Positions 1-7,521 of a stretch of 64,000 nt of DNA are shown here, piece by piece. Position numbers and translations under genes: made by a program. The stretch is from Actinocatenispora comari. GTDB taxonomy: Bacteria > Actinomycetota > Actinomycetes > Mycobacteriales > Micromonosporaceae. The stretch covers positions 32,833 through 96,832 of the forward strand of contig NZ_BOPO01000096.1 of assembly GCF_017312725.1 (NCBI RefSeq), written 5' to 3'. Position 1 is the stretch's first letter. Each line of letters starts with the position of its first letter. Under the pieces are notes generated by a model. That model saw nothing but the letters and a program-made list of their open reading frames with translations, ran no database searches and was not told the DNA's origin.

Positions 1-567
1 GCGTGGACCGCGGACGGCTTCAGCCGGATGACCGGCAGCACGTCGGAGCAGAAGGCGCGGTTCTACATCGCGGAGAACCGGCAGTACGTCGACTACGACG
101 ACACGCTGCGGACCGGCCCGTACAACTTCGGGTTCGGCGACACCAAGGCCGACTGGGTGGAGCACTTCCCGTACCAGAAGGGCCTGTTGATCTGGTACGT
201 CAACTACGCGTACGAGGACAACAACACCAGCACCCACCCCGGTGGTGGGCTGGTGCTGCCGGTCGACGCGCACCCGGGCGCGCTGTTCTGGTCCGACGGC
301 AAGGCCGTCAGCAACCGGATCCAGCCGTGGGACGCCACCTTCGGGACGAGCAAGACGCCGGCGCTGAACCTGCACCACGCGGGTGGCGCCACGCTGTCGC
401 TGCCGGCCCAGAAGGCGGCGAAGACGTTCGACGACAGCAACGTCGACCGCTACTACGACCCGCAGAACCCGCAGGGTTCGGTGAAGGTCGCCGGCAGCGG
501 TACCCAGATTACGGTCACCAAGCAGGCCAAGAACGGCAACCTGACCGTTCAGGTCTCCTTCAAGTAG
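1..567 (+). CDS. C-terminal part of a secreted M6-type (immune inhibitor A-like) metalloprotease, 5' truncated
   Basis: The frame is open from base 1 and ends with TAG at 565-567, so 188 residues of a longer protein are visible. The segment with GLLIWYVNYAYEDN, then HPGGGL and VDAHP, is typical of the C-terminal half of immune inhibitor A family (M6) extracellular proteases; the rest is a beta-rich tail. The HExxH zinc site must lie upstream of the window and cannot be checked. A strong hairpin follows 7 bp after the stop. Family assignment rests on residue patterns only; activity is inferred. Confidence 0.7.
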   Translation, partial: AWTADGFSRMTGSTSEQKARFYIAENRQYVDYDDTLRTGPYNFGFGDTKADWVEHFPYQKGLLIWYVNYAYEDNNTSTHPGGGLVLPVDAHPGALFWSDGKAVSNRIQPWDATFGTSKTPALNLHHAGGATLSLPAQKAAKTFDDSNVDRYYDPQNPQGSVKVAGSGTQITVTKQAKNGNLTVQVSFK

Positions 568-574
568 AAGGTCT

Positions 575-601
575 GCCGGGCCGGCACCGCGCCGGCCCGG
601 C
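575..601 (+). terminator. hairpin terminator after the M6 protease
   Basis: A perfect 10-bp stem, GCCGGGCCGG (575-584) and CCGGCCCGGC (592-601), encloses a 7-nt loop 7 bp after the stop codon. There is no T-tract, as is common for actinomycete terminators. Confidence 0.7.
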
Positions 602-739
602 GGGACCGGCAAGGCTCGATTCGGGGCGCCACTGGCGCCCGGGCGGGGCGGGAGTTCGTCGGATGGCTCCCGCCCCGTCTTGCTGCCCCCCGACCATCCA
701 CTGTGGACGTCCCGCGGTGCGACCAGCGACGCCGCACGG

Positions 740-875
740 GACGGTTTGGCGCGCGGTCAGCCGACCGCCGCGCTGGACCGTTGGGCGCACGGTCATTCGA
801 CGCCGCGCCGGACGGCCCGGAGCGCGATCAGCGGACGCCGCGCTGGGCGGTTTGGCGCGGTCAGTCGGCGTACCG
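740..875. repeat. degenerate 35-bp tandem repeat running into a stop codon
   Basis: Four diverged units begin near 740, 776, 811 and 846. Each carries a GACGGTTTGGCGC-like start, a GGTCAG-like middle and a GACGCCGCGCTG-like end. The last unit contains the stop codon (861-863) of the minus-strand HAD gene, so the array is an extension of that gene's 3' end. No spacer structure or coding frame supports a CRISPR or a gene. Confidence 0.65.
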
Positions 876-1502
876 GGACGCGGCCAGGTGTACCGCCGCC
901 GGCAGTGACGTGGCGACCGGGACACCGGCCTCGGCGAGCCGGTCCGGATCGGTGAAGCCGCCGGTCACCAGCACGCAGCGGGCACCGACCGCCGCCGCCG
1001 CAGCCGCGTCGTCCACCGTGTCCCCGATCAGGGTGCAGTCGGTACCGACGAGCCCCAACGCCGCGAGATGCCGGACCAGGTGGTCGGCCTTGGCGCCACC
1101 GCCGGTCACAGCCCGCAGCCCGTCGACCCGGGCGAACCGGTCGGACAGCCCGAACGTGTCGACGAACGGCACCAGCCGTTCGTGGAACCACATCGACAGC
1201 AGCGACTGGGTCCCCGGCCAGCCGGCGATCGCGGCCTCGGCCCCGGCCGCGAGCCGGCACTCGGCCAACCGGGTGTGGTACGTGTCGTGGAAGATCTTGT
1301 CCAACCGGGCGAACTCGTCCGCGTCGACGGCACGCCCCAGCACGTCGGCGTAGTAGTCGGCGATCGGCCGGCGGTACCGGCGGCGCAGCTCCTCGGCCGG
1401 GAACGGGCCGTCACCGCAGGTCGCGAACGCCGCGTTGGTCGCATCGACGGTCAGGTCGAAGTCGTTCAGCAGCGTGCCGTTCCAGTCCCACACCAGATGC
1501 AT
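861..1502 (-). CDS. HAD-superfamily hydrolase (phosphoglycolate phosphatase-like)
   Basis: This 213-residue protein has the HAD fold motifs in order. Motif I is DWNGTL near residue 6 (nucleophile Asp6; the usual second Asp is Asn8, a form common in actinobacterial members). A helical cap follows, then a lysine in GGGAKADHL and the acidic motif IGDTVDDAAAA near residues 161-170. Length fits the PGPase-like subfamily. It probably acts on a small phosphorylated metabolite in the cytoplasm; the substrate cannot be read from sequence. The ATG at 1502 is the only start close to motif I. The asparagine at motif I position 3 could reduce phosphatase efficiency or alter specificity. Confidence 0.85.
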   Translation of the reverse strand: MHLVWDWNGTLLNDFDLTVDATNAAFATCGDGPFPAEELRRRYRRPIADYYADVLGRAVDADEFARLDKIFHDTYHTRLAECRLAAGAEAAIAGWPGTQSLLSMWFHERLVPFVDTFGLSDRFARVDGLRAVTGGGAKADHLVRHLAALGLVGTDCTLIGDTVDDAAAAAAVGARCVLVTGGFTDPDRLAEAGVPVATSLPAAVHLAASRYAD

Positions 1503-1587
1503 GACGCCGACCCTAGATCCGACGTGGCCGGGCGAACCAGTCCGCGGCCACGGAACCGATCCGCGTCACAGCACCCACCGCCACCCG

Positions 1588-1715
1588 GCACGACGGCCGA
1601 AGCACGGTACGGCCACCGAAGCACGGCGCGACGGCCAAAGCACGGCGCGACGGCCAAAGCACGGCGCGACGGCCAAAGCACGGCGCGACGGCCGAAGGTC
1701 GGTACGGCGGCCGAG
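1588..1715. repeat. 19-bp tandem repeat array
   Basis: GCACGG recurs at 1602, 1621, 1640, 1659 and 1678, exactly 19 bp apart; the core unit is AAAGCACGGCGCGACGGCC. Units are near-identical in the middle and decay at both edges. The array lies just beyond the stop (1734) of the minus-strand glutaredoxin-like gene and fills its interval to the HAD gene start. Units are too short and contiguous for CRISPR. Confidence 0.85.
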
Positions 1716-1733
1716 GTGCGCGCGGCGGGCGGC

Positions 1734-1973
1734 TCAGCGGGCCAGGTCGCGCAGCAGCCGCGCTTCCTCGACCCGCCAGTACCCGTGTTCCTTGCCGTCC
1801 AACAGGATCACCGGCAGCCGGTCCCCGTACTCGCGGTCGAGCTCCTCGTCGGTCGCCACGTCGATCTCCCGCCAGCCCACGCCGGCGGTGGCCGCGACCC
1901 GCGCCATCGCCTCCCGCGCCGCCGCGCACAGATGACAGTCCTGCCTGGTCAGCAACGTCAACCGGTCGTCCAC
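1734..1973 (-). CDS. glutaredoxin-like thiol protein (CxxC)
   Basis: A 79-residue protein starts at GTG 1973 and reads VDDRLTLLTRQDCHLC. The CHLC pair (Cys13, Cys16) is the thioredoxin-fold redox motif, followed by a VATDEEL strand and the cis-Pro motif RLPVILLDG. This is the small glutaredoxin-family (DUF836-like) protein of actinobacteria, presumably a cytoplasmic thiol oxidoreductase. A longer in-frame start at 2087 would add a low-complexity Gly/Pro stretch lying over repeat DNA, so the shorter start is preferred. It stands alone between repeat arrays. Confidence 0.85.
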   Translation of the reverse strand: MDDRLTLLTRQDCHLCAAAREAMARVAATAGVGWREIDVATDEELDREYGDRLPVILLDGKEHGYWRVEEARLLRDLAR

Positions 1974-2077
1974 CCGGCCAGTATCGCCGCCGCCCGAACG
2001 GCACTCCGGCCCCGGGTCACCGCCACCCGGCGCCCACGTCACCCGATCCCAGCCACCCGGGCCGGCCACGCATGCGG

Positions 2078-2164
2078 CCCGGGTCACGGGGTCCGGGCCA
2101 CCCGGCCCGGGTCACGGGGTCCGGGCACAGGTCCGGGCCGCCGGCCCGAGTCACGGGGTCCGGG
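2078..2164. repeat. tandem repeat overlapping the 3' end of the acyl-CoA ligase gene
   Basis: Three copies of a GGTCACGGGGTCCGGG core start near 2081, 2109 and 2148, with 28- and 39-bp spacing. The third copy holds the stop codon (2151-2153) and the last codons (VTRTP) of the minus-strand ligase; the other two lie downstream. Confidence 0.7.
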
Positions 2165-3713
2165 TCACGCCGTGCGGCAGCTCCGCCTTGCGTACCTTGC
2201 CGGTGGCCGAGTGCGGCAGCCGGGCCACGATGTCCACCGCGACCGGGCACTTGAAGTGCGCCAGGCTGCCGTGGCAGTACGCGATGAGCTCCTCCTCGGT
2301 GGCCGCCACGCCGGGCTCGGGCACCACGTACCCGCGCACCGCCTGGCCGGTCAGCGGGTGCGGCACGCCGACCACCGCGGCCTCCCGTACCGCCGGGTGT
2401 GCGGCGAGCACCGCCTCCACCTCCCGCGGGTACACGTTGAAGCCGGACACCACGATCAGCTCGTCCACCCGGTCGATCAGGAACAGGTCGCCGTCGGCGT
2501 CCAGGTAGCCGATGTCGCCGGTGCGCCACCAGCCGTCCGGGTCGGGCCCGTCGGCGCCGTTCGGCCAGTATCCGGAGAACAGGTTGTCGCCGCGCACCAC
2601 GACCTCGCCCGGATCGGTACCGGGGCTGGCGTTCTCGTCCGCCTCCGACTCGGCCTCGGTCAGCGGCTCCCCGTCCGCGCCGACCAGCCGCAGCTCGATG
2701 CCGGGCAGCGGCCGGCCGACCGAGCCCGGCTTCGCCGTCGGCGCGGCCAGGCTGCTGGTGACCACCGGCGCCGCCTCGGTCAGCCCGTACCCCTCGTGCA
2801 GGGTGATGCCGTTGTCCTGCAACGCCGTGCGGGGTGCGGGCGGCAGCGGCGCGGCGCCGGACACGGCGAGCCGGACCGAGCGCAGCGGTGCGGCCAGCTC
2901 GCCGTGCGCGACCCAGCTGGCGAACATCGCCGGCACCCCGAGCACCGTCGTCACGCCGTACCGCTCGATCTCGGCCAGGGTGGCCTCGGCGTCGAACCGC
3001 GGCACCAGCACGCCGGTCGCGCCGTAGCGGGCGACCTCGTGCAGCCCGGGGCCGAGCCCGAACGCGTGGAACAGCGGCAGCGCCAGCAGCACCACGTCGT
3101 CCACGCCGACCGGAGCCGGGTCGAGCCGCCCCATCTGCGCGCCGTTGGCGAGCAGCGCACGGTGGCTGAGCATCGCCGCCCGCGGGCTGCCGGACGTGCC
3201 CGAGGTGTACAGCAGCACCGCCAGGTCCTCGCCGCCCCGGCTCGGCGCGACCCCCGCGCCGTCCGTCCTGGCCAGCTCCTCGTACGGCTCGGCCAGCCGG
3301 TGCGCGCCACCGGCCACGAACCGGTGCGGCACCTCGACGCCGGCGGTGGCGTCGTGCACGGCCGGGGTACCGAGCAGGATCCGGGCGCCGCAGTCGACCA
3401 GCAGCCGGGTGAGTTCGGGTTCGGTGTAGCCGGGGTTGACCGGCACCGGCACCAGATCGGCGCGCATCGCGGCGAAGTATCCGACGACCCAGTCGATCCC
3501 GTTCGGCAGGGCGATGACGATGCGGTCGCCGGGCGTGAGCGCCCGGGTCAGCAGCGCGGCGGCGACGGCGCCGACCCGGTCGGCCAACGCCGCCCAGGTC
3601 AGCGCGGTGTCACCCAGCCGCAGCGCGACGTGGTCGGGCCGTGCCCGAGCGGCCCGCGGTACGAGATCGGCGATGTTCCGGATGTCCTGCGACACGGCCA
3701 CCGAGTCTGGCAT
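2151..3713 (-). CDS. AMP-forming acyl-CoA ligase (fatty-acid-CoA ligase type)
   Basis: A 520-residue ANL-superfamily enzyme that would activate a carboxylic acid to acyl-AMP and then acyl-CoA in the cytoplasm. The P-loop-like motif YTSGTSGSPRAAMLSH is near residues 168-183; its usual PKG is PRA. Later come GYGLTEAAP, the hinge region WWRTGDIGYLD and the C-terminal SATGKVRKAEL with the catalytic lysine. The start is placed at ATG 3713 (MPDSVAV); a GTG at 3734 is possible. It is monocistronic and divergent from the bldN region. The chain-length or aromatic substrate cannot be predicted. The last five residues are encoded by a tandem repeat unit. Confidence 0.88.
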   Translation of the reverse strand: MPDSVAVSQDIRNIADLVPRAARARPDHVALRLGDTALTWAALADRVGAVAAALLTRALTPGDRIVIALPNGIDWVVGYFAAMRADLVPVPVNPGYTEPELTRLLVDCGARILLGTPAVHDATAGVEVPHRFVAGGAHRLAEPYEELARTDGAGVAPSRGGEDLAVLLYTSGTSGSPRAAMLSHRALLANGAQMGRLDPAPVGVDDVVLLALPLFHAFGLGPGLHEVARYGATGVLVPRFDAEATLAEIERYGVTTVLGVPAMFASWVAHGELAAPLRSVRLAVSGAAPLPPAPRTALQDNGITLHEGYGLTEAAPVVTSSLAAPTAKPGSVGRPLPGIELRLVGADGEPLTEAESEADENASPGTDPGEVVVRGDNLFSGYWPNGADGPDPDGWWRTGDIGYLDADGDLFLIDRVDELIVVSGFNVYPREVEAVLAAHPAVREAAVVGVPHPLTGQAVRGYVVPEPGVAATEEELIAYCHGSLAHFKCPVAVDIVARLPHSATGKVRKAELPHGVTRTP

Positions 3714-3845
3714 ACCCGTTGCGGCGGGACACACCCCGACGCACGATGCCGAGTATCGTTTCCGGGTGCGGCAGGACAGTGTTCGGCACGCTCGGCCGAC
3801 AAGGTGCGAAGTGAAACTTGCTCACGACAAAATTCGTTTCGCGCA

Positions 3846-3929
3846 GACGGACAGGATGTCCGTCACTGGCGGTAGGGACCCCGACACACTGTTGCTCGTA
3901 GTAGTCGAGTACACACATCAGTGTGATGT
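3846..3929. promoter_or_regulatory. cluster of inverted repeats upstream of bldN
   Basis: Three dyads lie here. GACGGACA (3846-3853) and TGTCCGTC (3857-3864) are separated by GGA. CACACTG (3885-3891) pairs with CAGTGTG (3919-3925). ACATCA (3915-3920) pairs with TGATGT (3924-3929) around GTG. Two perfect dyads with 3-nt centres look like binding sites for dimeric regulators. In Streptomyces bldN is controlled by BldD, but I see no clean match to the BldD consensus as I remember it, so the cognate regulator is unknown. Confidence 0.5.
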
Positions 3930-4002
3930 CCGGCCTTATCATCACTTGGCCGTCCAACACTGAGCCTTGGGAACCGACACCCCTCGCCCGAGGAGGCCGC
4001 AA

Positions 4003-4092
4003 GTGCCCGTCGAAGCACCGCTCTGTTACCCCATAACGCCTGGCCGCGCGCATCGATACGGTGCGCGTCGCCACGAAGGGTGGCATCGGTGA
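4003..4092 (+). CDS. short upstream ORF overlapping the bldN start
   Basis: GTG 4003 follows a perfect AGGAGG (3991-3996) at 6-nt spacing and opens a 29-codon frame beginning MPVEAPLCYPITPG and ending at TGA 4090-4092. The stop overlaps the proposed bldN start as GTGA. The peptide is Arg/His-rich in its second half and has no recognisable domain. The strong ribosome-binding site and the overlap suggest translational coupling or leader control of bldN. Conservation cannot be judged here. Confidence 0.5.
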   Translation: MPVEAPLCYPITPGRAHRYGARRHEGWHR

Positions 4093-4934
4093 GCGCGGCC
4101 AGCATGTCCGCGCCGTTCGACGGCCCGGACCCCGTCGGCGGACTGCACGCCTTACGCACTCTCGTCGCGGACCGGGCCGAGACCAAGGGCAGTTCCCTCG
4201 CGGCCCGGGCCGGGCAGGCGCTGCGCGCCGCCACCCGGACCAAGCCGCAGCCGCGGCCACACACCCGGCAACGCAGCGGTGACGACACGCCCACCCAGTC
4301 GATCACCCGGGTCGAACCGGCCACGCCGACACCGACACCGGAGCCGACCCGCCCGGACCAGGTCCCCGAGTCGGCCACCGACGTCTGGCGGCTGGTACAG
4401 CGGGCCCAAGCCGGCGACACCGAGGCGTTCGGCCTCATCTACGACCGGTACGTGGACACCGTGTTCCGGTTCATCTACTTCCGGGTGAGCACCCGGCAAC
4501 TCGCCGAGGACCTCACCTCCGAGACGTTCCTGCGGGCGCTGCGCCGCATCGGCAGCTTCACCTGGCAGGGCCGTGACCTGGGCGCCTGGCTCGTCACCAT
4601 CGCCCGCAACCTGGTCGCCGACCACTTCAAGTCCGGCCGGTACCGGCTGGAGGTGTCCACCGCCGAGGTCCTCGACGCGGACAGTCCGGAGCGCGGCCCG
4701 GAGGGCAGCCCGGAGGCGGCGGTCGTCGACAAGCTCACCAACCAGACGCTGCTGGAGGCGGTCAAGCGGCTCAACCCGGAACAGCAGGAGTGCATCGTGC
4801 TGCGGTTCCTGCAGGGGTTCTCGGTGGCCGAGACCGCCCAGACGATGGGCAAGAACGAGGGCGCGATCAAGGCCCTGCAGTACCGAGCGGTGCGCTCGCT
4901 GGCCCGGCTGCTCCCGGAAGGCTTCACACCCTGA
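4089..4934 (+). CDS. bldN: ECF sigma factor, sigma-BldN family
   Basis: A 281-residue protein with a long, poorly structured Pro/Thr-rich N-terminal extension (about residues 1-96), then sigma region 2 (about 100-180; DTEAFGLIYDRYVDTV, DLTSETFLRALRR, WLVTIARNLVADH) and region 4 (about 218-275; LNPEQQECIVLRF, SVAETAQTMGKNEGAIKAL). In Streptomyces BldN is made with an N-terminal pro-extension and drives chaplin and rodlin genes for aerial growth. The downstream gene encodes an RsbN-like anti-sigma factor, supporting the assignment. GTG 4089 is chosen because GAAGGG precedes it by 9 nt and it overlaps the upstream ORF stop; GTG 4080 is an alternative. Confidence 0.9.
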   Translation: MSAASMSAPFDGPDPVGGLHALRTLVADRAETKGSSLAARAGQALRAATRTKPQPRPHTRQRSGDDTPTQSITRVEPATPTPTPEPTRPDQVPESATDVWRLVQRAQAGDTEAFGLIYDRYVDTVFRFIYFRVSTRQLAEDLTSETFLRALRRIGSFTWQGRDLGAWLVTIARNLVADHFKSGRYRLEVSTAEVLDADSPERGPEGSPEAAVVDKLTNQTLLEAVKRLNPEQQECIVLRFLQGFSVAETAQTMGKNEGAIKALQYRAVRSLARLLPEGFTP

Positions 4935-4961
4935 ACGCCTGGTGTCCGCGCGTCGCCGTGT

Positions 4962-4994
4962 CGCCACCGTCCGCTATGTGTAGGGACGGTGGCG
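4962..4994 (+). terminator. hairpin after bldN
   Basis: CGCCACCGTC (4962-4971) pairs perfectly with GACGGTGGCG (4985-4994) across a 13-nt loop, 27 bp after the bldN stop. It separates bldN from rsbN and suggests rsbN needs its own promoter. Confidence 0.6.
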
Positions 4995-5058
4995 GTTGCG
5001 GCTGTTGACACCGGGACGGGGCTTCTTCCCTGACTCGTGGCATGTCAGGATGGCCGGG

Positions 5059-5087
5059 CGTAACCCGGTCCCGGCAGTACGCGTTGG
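5059..5087 (+). promoter_or_regulatory. candidate BldN-dependent promoter of rsbN
   Basis: CGTAAC (5059-5064) and CGTTGG (5082-5087) are separated by 17 bp. The Streptomyces sigma-BldN consensus, as I recall it, is CGTAAC then about 16 bp then CGTTGA, so this differs by one base and one bp of spacing. It lies between the bldN hairpin and the rsbN start, about 100 bp before the ATG. In Streptomyces rsbN is itself a BldN target, giving a negative feedback loop. Confidence 0.55.
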
Positions 5088-5192
5088 TCCAGACGGGGTC
5101 GACGGTGTGCGACAACGCACCCAAGGCTGCCTGGCCGACCGGCGTCGCCGGTGGCTCGGCGTGCCGCGAGACGGAAGGAGGTGCGCGCGGCG

Positions 5193-6371
5193 ATGAAACT
5201 GTTCCTGCGCCGGCGGACCGAACGCTTCGCGCAGCTCGTGGCGGACGACCTGCCCGAGCACGACAACGCCGAACAACAGGCCGGACACCACCAGGCCCGT
5301 GCTGCTCACCATACTCGCGACGCGGACGACACACTCGCACTTCTGGTGCGGGTGGGCCGAGAAGTTTCCGCGCAGGCCAGTACGTTCGAACGCAGCCACC
5401 GGATGGATCCGGACGCCAAGGCGGACATCCGCCGCCGGCTGCTCGCCGACGCCGCCATCCACGGCATCGGGGCCGCCCGTGCCGACGCCGAGCCGGACAC
5501 CGACATCAGCGTGCGCACGCACGGTACGCCCCGGCCCACCCGGCACGCGGTGCCGCCGAACCGGCGGCCGAAGGTACGGCTGATCGTCATCGGCGGCGTG
5601 GTCGCCGGCGCGCTGGGCATCTCCGGCGTGGCCGCCGCCAGCACCTCCGCGGTGCCGGGCGACGCGCTGTACAACGTGAAGCGGTCCACCGAGCGGGCGC
5701 AGATCGCGCTGGCCGGCTCGGACAGCAACTCCGGCCAGCTCTACCTGCAGTTCGCCCGGACCCGGTCCGGCGAGGCCGGTTCGGTCAGCGACGACCCGGC
5801 GCAGCTGTCCAAGGTGCTCGGCGACATGGACCGGGAGACCCGGCAGGGCGTCGCGCTGCTCGACTCCACCGCGGTACACGACCGCAGCGCGACCGAGCTG
5901 GACCGGGTCGACTCGTTCACCGCCGCCCAGCGGCCGGTGGTGGCCCGGCTGACCGGCCGGCTGACCGGCCCGTCGCACCACCGGGCGCAGCAGTCGCTCG
6001 AGCTGATCGACCAGGTCAAGCAGCGGTCCACCGAGCTGCGCCGGCTGCTGCTGTGCACCACCGGCAAGTCGGTGAAGCAGGACTCGCTCGGACCGGTACC
6101 GCAGAGCTGCGCCGCGCTGCCCGGCGCGAAGCCGGGCCCGTCCGGTACCGGGCAGGGGTCCGGCCGCGGCCCCGGCCAGTCGCCGACCGGCACGAGCCCG
6201 AGCGGGAAGGCCAGCGCCTCGCCGACACCGAGCACCTCCGGTACACCGTCCGGATCGGCCCGGCCGTCGTCGAGCGAGAGCGGATCGCCGGCGCCGAGCC
6301 CGTCGACCAGCGATTCGGGCAACGGTGGCCTTCTCGGGACGATCGGCAAGATCCTCGGCGGTCTGCTCTGA
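5193..6371 (+). CDS. rsbN: RsbN-like membrane anti-sigma factor for BldN (DUF5667)
   Basis: A 392-residue protein with a cytoplasmic N-terminal region (about 1-128), one membrane segment (about 129-149, [20 protein letters not shown]) and an external DUF5667-type segment starting [21 protein letters not shown] long Ser/Pro/Gly-rich tail follows. This is the architecture of RsbN, which sequesters BldN at the membrane. The cytoplasmic part would bind sigma; the external part may sense a signal. ATG 5193 is preferred because GGAAGGAGGTG lies about 10 nt upstream; GTG 5181 and 5151 are in frame. The Ser/Pro tail is low complexity and likely wall-spanning. Confidence 0.85.
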   Translation: MKLFLRRRTERFAQLVADDLPEHDNAEQQAGHHQARAAHHTRDADDTLALLVRVGREVSAQASTFERSHRMDPDAKADIRRRLLADAAIHGIGAARADAEPDTDISVRTHGTPRPTRHAVPPNRRPKVRLIVIGGVVAGALGISGVAAASTSAVPGDALYNVKRSTERAQIALAGSDSNSGQLYLQFARTRSGEAGSVSDDPAQLSKVLGDMDRETRQGVALLDSTAVHDRSATELDRVDSFTAAQRPVVARLTGRLTGPSHHRAQQSLELIDQVKQRSTELRRLLLCTTGKSVKQDSLGPVPQSCAALPGAKPGPSGTGQGSGRGPGQSPTGTSPSGKASASPTPSTSGTPSGSARPSSSESGSPAPSPSTSDSGNGGLLGTIGKILGGLL

Positions 6372-6397
6372 CCGGGAGCGGTCACGGCCGATACGCT
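6369..6397 (+). promoter_or_regulatory. candidate promoter of the HAD-IB gene
   Basis: TGACCG (6369-6374), 17-bp spacer, TACGCT (6392-6397). The -10 box ends 6 nt before GTG 6404, so the transcript would be leaderless or nearly so. The -35 overlaps the rsbN stop codon. Confidence 0.45.
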
Positions 6398-6403
6398 CGG
6401 AGG

Positions 6404-7327
6404 GTGGACGTGTTTGCCCGACTACGGCGTCGTCGGCAACGGCTGTCCGCGCGTGCGAGGGTCGCCGGTGCGGCCAGCGCCGCGCACGCATCGATGGCCG
6501 AGCCGGCCGAACCGGGTGCGGTGGCCACGCTCGACGAGGCGCCCGACGCCCCGCGGCGTGCCGCCGCGCCGGATCCGACCGCGGCGGCGTTCTTCGACGT
6601 GGACAACACGCTGCTGCGCGGCGCATCGATCTTCTGGTTCGCCCGTGGCCTCGCCGCGCACGACTACTTCACCACCCGCGACCTGCTCGGCTTCGCCTGG
6701 AAGCAGCTGAAGTTCCGGGCCAGCAGCACCGAGGACACCGAGGACATCGCCAGCGCACGGGACAGCGCGCTGGCGTTCGTCGCCGGCCGGCGGGTCGACG
6801 AGATCGTGACCCACGGCGAACGGATCTACGACGAGCTGCTCGCGGTCCGGATCTGGTCCGGGACCAAGGCGTTCGCCCAGCTGCACCTGAACGCCGGCCA
6901 GCGGGTCTACCTGGTCACTGCGGCGCCGGTGGAGCTGGCCCGGTTGCTGGCCCGCCGCCTCGGGCTGTCCGGCGCGCTCGGCACCGTGGCCGAGACCCGC
7001 GAGGGGGTGTACACCGGGCGGCTGGTCGGCGAGATCCTGCACGGCCCCGCGAAGGCGGAGGCGATCCGGGCGCTGGCCGAGCGGGAGGGCCTCGACCTGG
7101 ACCGCTGCGTCGCCTACAGCGACTCGATCAACGACCTGCCGATGCTCACCGCCGCCGGCGGCGCCGTCGCGATCAACCCCGACTCGTCGCTGCGCCGGCT
7201 GGCCCGCGAGCGCGGCTGGGAGGTGCACGACTTCCGCACCGGCCGTCGCGCCGCCCGGTACGCGCTGCCGATGGCCGCGGCGCTCGCCATCAGCGTCGGC
7301 TACGCGTACCACCGTCGCCGCCGCTGA
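6404..7327 (+). CDS. HAD-IB family phosphatase with a C-terminal membrane segment
   Basis: A 307-residue protein with a basic Arg-rich N terminus (about 1-55). HAD motif I is DVDNT at 65-69 (nucleophile Asp65). Motif II is the Thr in LVTAAP, followed by a lysine in GPAKAEAI and motif [13 protein letters not shown] (about 236-246). A final hydrophobic helix, [21 protein letters not shown], probably anchors it. HAD-IB enzymes include SerB-like and lipid-phosphate phosphatases. Relatives often sit beside acyltransferases such as the one at 9439-10467, so a phospholipid precursor is a reasonable but unproven substrate. GTG 6404 fits the -10 box; GTG 6410 has GGAGGG 5 nt upstream and is nearly as good. 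Confidence 0.8.
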   Translation: MDVFARLRRRRQRLSARARVAGAASAAHASMAEPAEPGAVATLDEAPDAPRRAAAPDPTAAAFFDVDNTLLRGASIFWFARGLAAHDYFTTRDLLGFAWKQLKFRASSTEDTEDIASARDSALAFVAGRRVDEIVTHGERIYDELLAVRIWSGTKAFAQLHLNAGQRVYLVTAAPVELARLLARRLGLSGALGTVAETREGVYTGRLVGEILHGPAKAEAIRALAEREGLDLDRCVAYSDSINDLPMLTAAGGAVAINPDSSLRRLARERGWEVHDFRTGRRAARYALPMAAALAISVGYAYHRRRR

Positions 7328-7399
7328 CCCGCGCTGACCCGCGCCGCCCGTCGCCGGCCCGCTGTGTCGCGCTGGTCCGCGGTGTCGCGCTGGTCCGCG
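7325..7399. repeat. stop-codon duplication and 18-bp direct repeat
   Basis: TGACCCGCGC, which includes the HAD-IB stop, is repeated immediately (7325-7334, 7335-7344). Further on, GTGTCGCGCTGGTCCGCG occurs twice head to tail (7364-7381, 7382-7399). The remaining interval to 7521 is GC-rich with no gene evident. Confidence 0.75.
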
Positions 7400-7521
7400 T
7401 CGCCCGCCCGCTCCGCCCGTCGCTGCTCGCCATCCACGTACCGTCGGCCGATCGCCGCGGTCGAGCCGCTGCCCGCCAGGTACGTACCTGACCATGCCCC
7501 CGGTCGGGCTCGCCGTTCGGC

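Noticed and set aside
1588..1715. CRISPR-like appearance of the 19-bp array
   Set aside because: Units are contiguous with no spacers and no cas genes are present; it is a simple tandem repeat.
1068..3875. Very long plus-strand open frame over the acyl-CoA ligase
   Set aside because: It is antisense to two genes with clear family motifs, crosses repeat arrays, and encodes Arg/Pro/Gly/His-rich sequence typical of GC-rich shadow frames.
3714..4002. BldD box upstream of bldN
   Set aside because: Only partial half-site matches could be found by eye; no 15-bp pseudo-palindrome fits the consensus well enough to claim.
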